Shown piece after piece: positions 5,041 through 7,023 of a stretch of DNA of 7,023 nt (positions are counted from its first letter, which is position 1; every line of letters starts with the position of its first letter). The DNA is from Desulfobacteraceae bacterium (GTDB lineage: Bacteria; Desulfobacterota; DSM-4660; Desulfatiglandales; Desulfatiglandaceae): assembly GCA_013203065.1 (NCBI GenBank), contig JABMQV010000709.1, positions 1 through 7,023 of the forward strand. The letters are read 5' to 3'. Under the pieces are notes generated by a model. It worked only from the letters and a program-made list of their open reading frames with translations, was not told the origin of the DNA and did no database searches. Made by a program: the position numbers and the translations under genes.

Positions 5041-6354
5041 ATGAAAAAAAATGTCTGTTTTAAAGGGTTTATTCTTGTGGCGATTGTTCTGTTATTTTCA
5101 TCTTTATTCTGTTCCCAGGTATTGGCAGAAGAAAAAGAGATCAAAGTCGGTGTGATTTTCGACTACACCGGGCCATACGCGGCCGGTGGTTCCGAACCGG
5201 GGGCAGTCGGAACCAAGATAGCCATTGATATGATCAACGAACGGGGAGGTGTCGAAGGCTATAAAATCGTACCCATTTATGCCGACGCCCAGAGCAAGGT
5301 GCCGGTGGCCATCAACGAAGCCGAAAGATTGTTAAACCAGGAAAAAGTAGATTTGCTGTTGGGTTTTTACTCCAGTGGGCAGTGCGTGCCCGTGGCCGCC
5401 AAGGTGGACAGCCAGAAGAAATTCATGTGGGCAAATATCTGTGTGTCTTCAGCCGTGTTCAAAAATCGAAACCTTAAATATGTATTTCGACCCCAGGTCC
5501 ACAGTGATACATATGGTTTGGTTTCACCGGACTTTATTGCCCATTACGCAAAATCGAAACTGGGCATGGATGCAAAGGATGTTCGGGTAGCAATCATCTA
5601 TGAAGACGGACCGTATGGAAGTGGAATTGCCGCGGGCAACGAAGTTGGCGCAAAAGCTCACGGCATGAACGTCGTTTTGAAGGAGGGGTATTCCGCGACG
5701 GCACCGGATCTGTCCTCTCTGGTGACCAAACTGAAACGGGCACGTCCAGATGTTATTTTGCATACGGGTTACAACCCGGATATCACGCTGCTGCTGCGTC
5801 AGGGACGCGAATTGGGTCTCAAGTTCAAGGTGCTTATTGGACACGGAGCCGGTTACGGCCAGATTGATAAGCTGATTGGGACGTTTGGAAAAGATGTCAA
5901 CTACATCTATAATGTCGATCCTGTTGCTGGTCAATTGCTCGACCCCAAAACCCTTGCGCCGGGATTGGGTGATCTCACCAAGGAAATGATCAAACGGTAT
6001 AAGGCTGAAAAAGGGGTGCAAGAGGTTCCTCCCCATACCAGCATGGGGTTCAACAATACCTGGATTTTCCTGACCGATGTACTGCCCAGGGCTATCAAGA
6101 AATACGGCGGTTATGACCCGGAATCCCTCCGCAAAGCCGCTCTGGACACCGACATTCCGGTTGGGGGAACCATTCAAGGATACGGCGTAAAATTCTACGC
6201 GCCGGGTGATGAAATGGCCGGACAAAATATGCGAGCAACCCCTGTCGTTATGCAATATGTCGATGGGGAGACCAAGATTGCCTGGCCGGTGGCTCTCCAA
6301 ACCATCGACCCGGTTCTACCGCTGCCTGCATCACAACCCTACGCCGTAAAATAG
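5041..6354 (+). CDS. Liv-type ABC transporter substrate-binding protein (437 aa, secreted)
   Basis: This is a periplasmic type I binding protein of the branched-chain amino acid/amide uptake family (LivJ-like), which delivers its ligand to a LivHM-type permease. A signal peptide is clear: MKK, a hydrophobic core at about 10-24, and cleavage after VLA at 29/30. Cys24 is not in a lipobox, so a soluble rather than lipid-anchored form is expected. The mature protein opens with the typical IKVGVIFDYTGPYAAGG (34-50), followed by AIDMINERGGVEGYK and the ligand-lobe segment LLLGFYSSG. It is longer than E. coli LivJ (about 370 aa), like relatives that sit near aromatic or organic-acid pathways in anaerobes; the ligand is unknown. 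AGAGGAGG lies five bases before the ATG. It is the first gene of a transporter operon continuing with the ATPase 34 bp downstream. Confidence 0.9.
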   Translation: MKKNVCFKGFILVAIVLLFSSLFCSQVLAEEKEIKVGVIFDYTGPYAAGGSEPGAVGTKIAIDMINERGGVEGYKIVPIYADAQSKVPVAINEAERLLNQEKVDLLLGFYSSGQCVPVAAKVDSQKKFMWANICVSSAVFKNRNLKYVFRPQVHSDTYGLVSPDFIAHYAKSKLGMDAKDVRVAIIYEDGPYGSGIAAGNEVGAKAHGMNVVLKEGYSATAPDLSSLVTKLKRARPDVILHTGYNPDITLLLRQGRELGLKFKVLIGHGAGYGQIDKLIGTFGKDVNYIYNVDPVAGQLLDPKTLAPGLGDLTKEMIKRYKAEKGVQEVPPHTSMGFNNTWIFLTDVLPRAIKKYGGYDPESLRKAALDTDIPVGGTIQGYGVKFYAPGDEMAGQNMRATPVVMQYVDGETKIAWPVALQTIDPVLPLPASQPYAVK

Positions 6355-6388
6355 CCTGCAACCTTGATGCCGAAAGGAAGGTGTGCTT

Positions 6389-7023
6389 GTGCTAGCGGTT
6401 GAAAATGCAGTCATGCGCTTCGGAGGATTCGTTGCGATCCACAATGTTTCCTTCGAAGTGCAACAAGGTGAAATTCTGGGATTGATCGGACCAAACGGGT
6501 CGGGAAAGAGCACCATTTTCAATATTATATCCGGTGCGCTCAAACCGACATCCGGAAAGATTCGATTCTATGATAATGATATAACCGGCTTAGCCCCGGA
6601 TAAAATCTGTCATCTGGGGATTAGCCGTACCTTTCAGATTCCCCGACCCTTCCGCAAAATATCCCTCCTGGATAACGTGAAAGTGTCCGCCTATTTTGGG
6701 CAAAATGGGACCATTTCGCGGTCCAAAGCCGAGGAACTGGCAAAAGAAGCCTTGGATCTTGTCAAACTGCCTACGGATTCAGGAATTATGGTTGATTCGC
6801 TTGGTGCTGCGGGACTAAAAAAACTCGAACTGGCAAGGGCCCTCTCCACCCAACCGAAGCTTCTTCTTGCTGATGAAAGCCTTGGGGGTCTTGATGAAAC
6901 AGAGATGGATCAGGCAGCAGACATGCTGGAGGCGATCCGGCGGGAAAAGGGGATTACGATCATCTGGGTGGAGCACATCATGGGCGTACTGATGCGGGTG
7001 GTGGACCGCGTAATGGTGCTCGA
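6389..7023 (+). CDS. Liv-type ABC transporter ATP-binding protein, LivG-like (3' end beyond the window)
   Basis: This is the cytoplasmic ATPase subunit of the branched-chain amino acid-type uptake system whose binding protein is encoded just upstream. The first 211 codons are present. Seen: Walker A GPNGSGKST (34-42), Q-loop Gln83 in RTFQIPRPF, signature region LGAAGLKKLELARAL (138-152), Walker B LLLADE (158-163), D-loop region LGGLD (165-169), and the switch histidine His196 in WVEH. The RTFQIPRPF loop is typical of LivG. The signature departs from LSGGQ, as in Liv-type ATPases that read LTxAGxKRLE, and Walker B is followed by Ser164 where Pro is common. The GTG start at 6389 is chosen because AAGGAAGG (6374-6381) lies seven bases upstream and the protein then begins as its family does. 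A second ATPase and two permeases would be expected downstream. Confidence 0.9.
   Translation, partial: MLAVENAVMRFGGFVAIHNVSFEVQQGEILGLIGPNGSGKSTIFNIISGALKPTSGKIRFYDNDITGLAPDKICHLGISRTFQIPRPFRKISLLDNVKVSAYFGQNGTISRSKAEELAKEALDLVKLPTDSGIMVDSLGAAGLKKLELARALSTQPKLLLADESLGGLDETEMDQAADMLEAIRREKGITIIWVEHIMGVLMRVVDRVMVL

Noticed and set aside
5104..5115. Lipoprotein lipobox at Cys24 of the binding protein
   Set aside because: Residues before Cys24 are S-L-F, which do not fit a lipobox, while VLA at 27-29 is a good signal peptidase I site.
5524..6300. 258-codon open frame on the minus strand
   Set aside because: It lies wholly inside the binding-protein gene on the opposite strand, has no ribosome site and no family motif; it is an antisense shadow.

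Overview
The window looks like chromosome from an anaerobic bacterium, most likely a member of the Desulfobacterota (former Deltaproteobacteria) or a similar CoA-thioester-degrading anaerobe. This is inferred from gene content: an oxygen-sensitive 2-hydroxyacyl-CoA dehydratase/benzoyl-CoA reductase-type protein pair, a TetR regulator, an SDR dehydrogenase and a Liv-type ABC uptake system. No rRNA or tRNA gene, CRISPR array or intact mobile element was seen.

Left part (90-3057, minus strand): a leftward operon reads tetR-type regulator, then a 350-aa and a 401-aa subunit, both of the 2-hydroxyacyl-CoA dehydratase family with the three cysteines expected to hold an iron-sulfur cluster. The ASKHA-type activator ATPase and the ferredoxin such enzymes normally need are not in the window; they may lie beyond the left edge or elsewhere in the genome. 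The tetR promoter carries an 18-bp imperfect palindrome at its predicted start site, which suggests autoregulation of the operon.

Middle (3058-4092): a divergent promoter region leads to a plus-strand SDR oxidoreductase with a near-consensus sigma70 promoter. An inverted repeat (GTCACATC / GATGTGAC) brackets its -10 box.

The gap 4093-5040 (948 bp) holds no intact gene. Just behind the SDR gene lies a decayed 3' end of a VapC-like PIN-domain toxin gene with a one-base frameshift. After it come a 16-bp palindrome, a stretch resembling a dispersed intergenic repeat, another possible gene fragment, and finally a promoter-operator candidate with 11-bp arms in front of the transporter operon.

Right part (5041-7023, plus strand): a secreted Liv-type substrate-binding protein followed 34 bp later by a LivG-type ATPase cut by the window edge. 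A plausible joint role is uptake of an organic acid or amino acid (Liv proteins), followed by CoA-thioester redox chemistry (SDR, dehydratase pair). The substrate cannot be read from the sequence; aromatic acids, branched-chain or aromatic amino-acid derivatives and fatty acids all remain possible.
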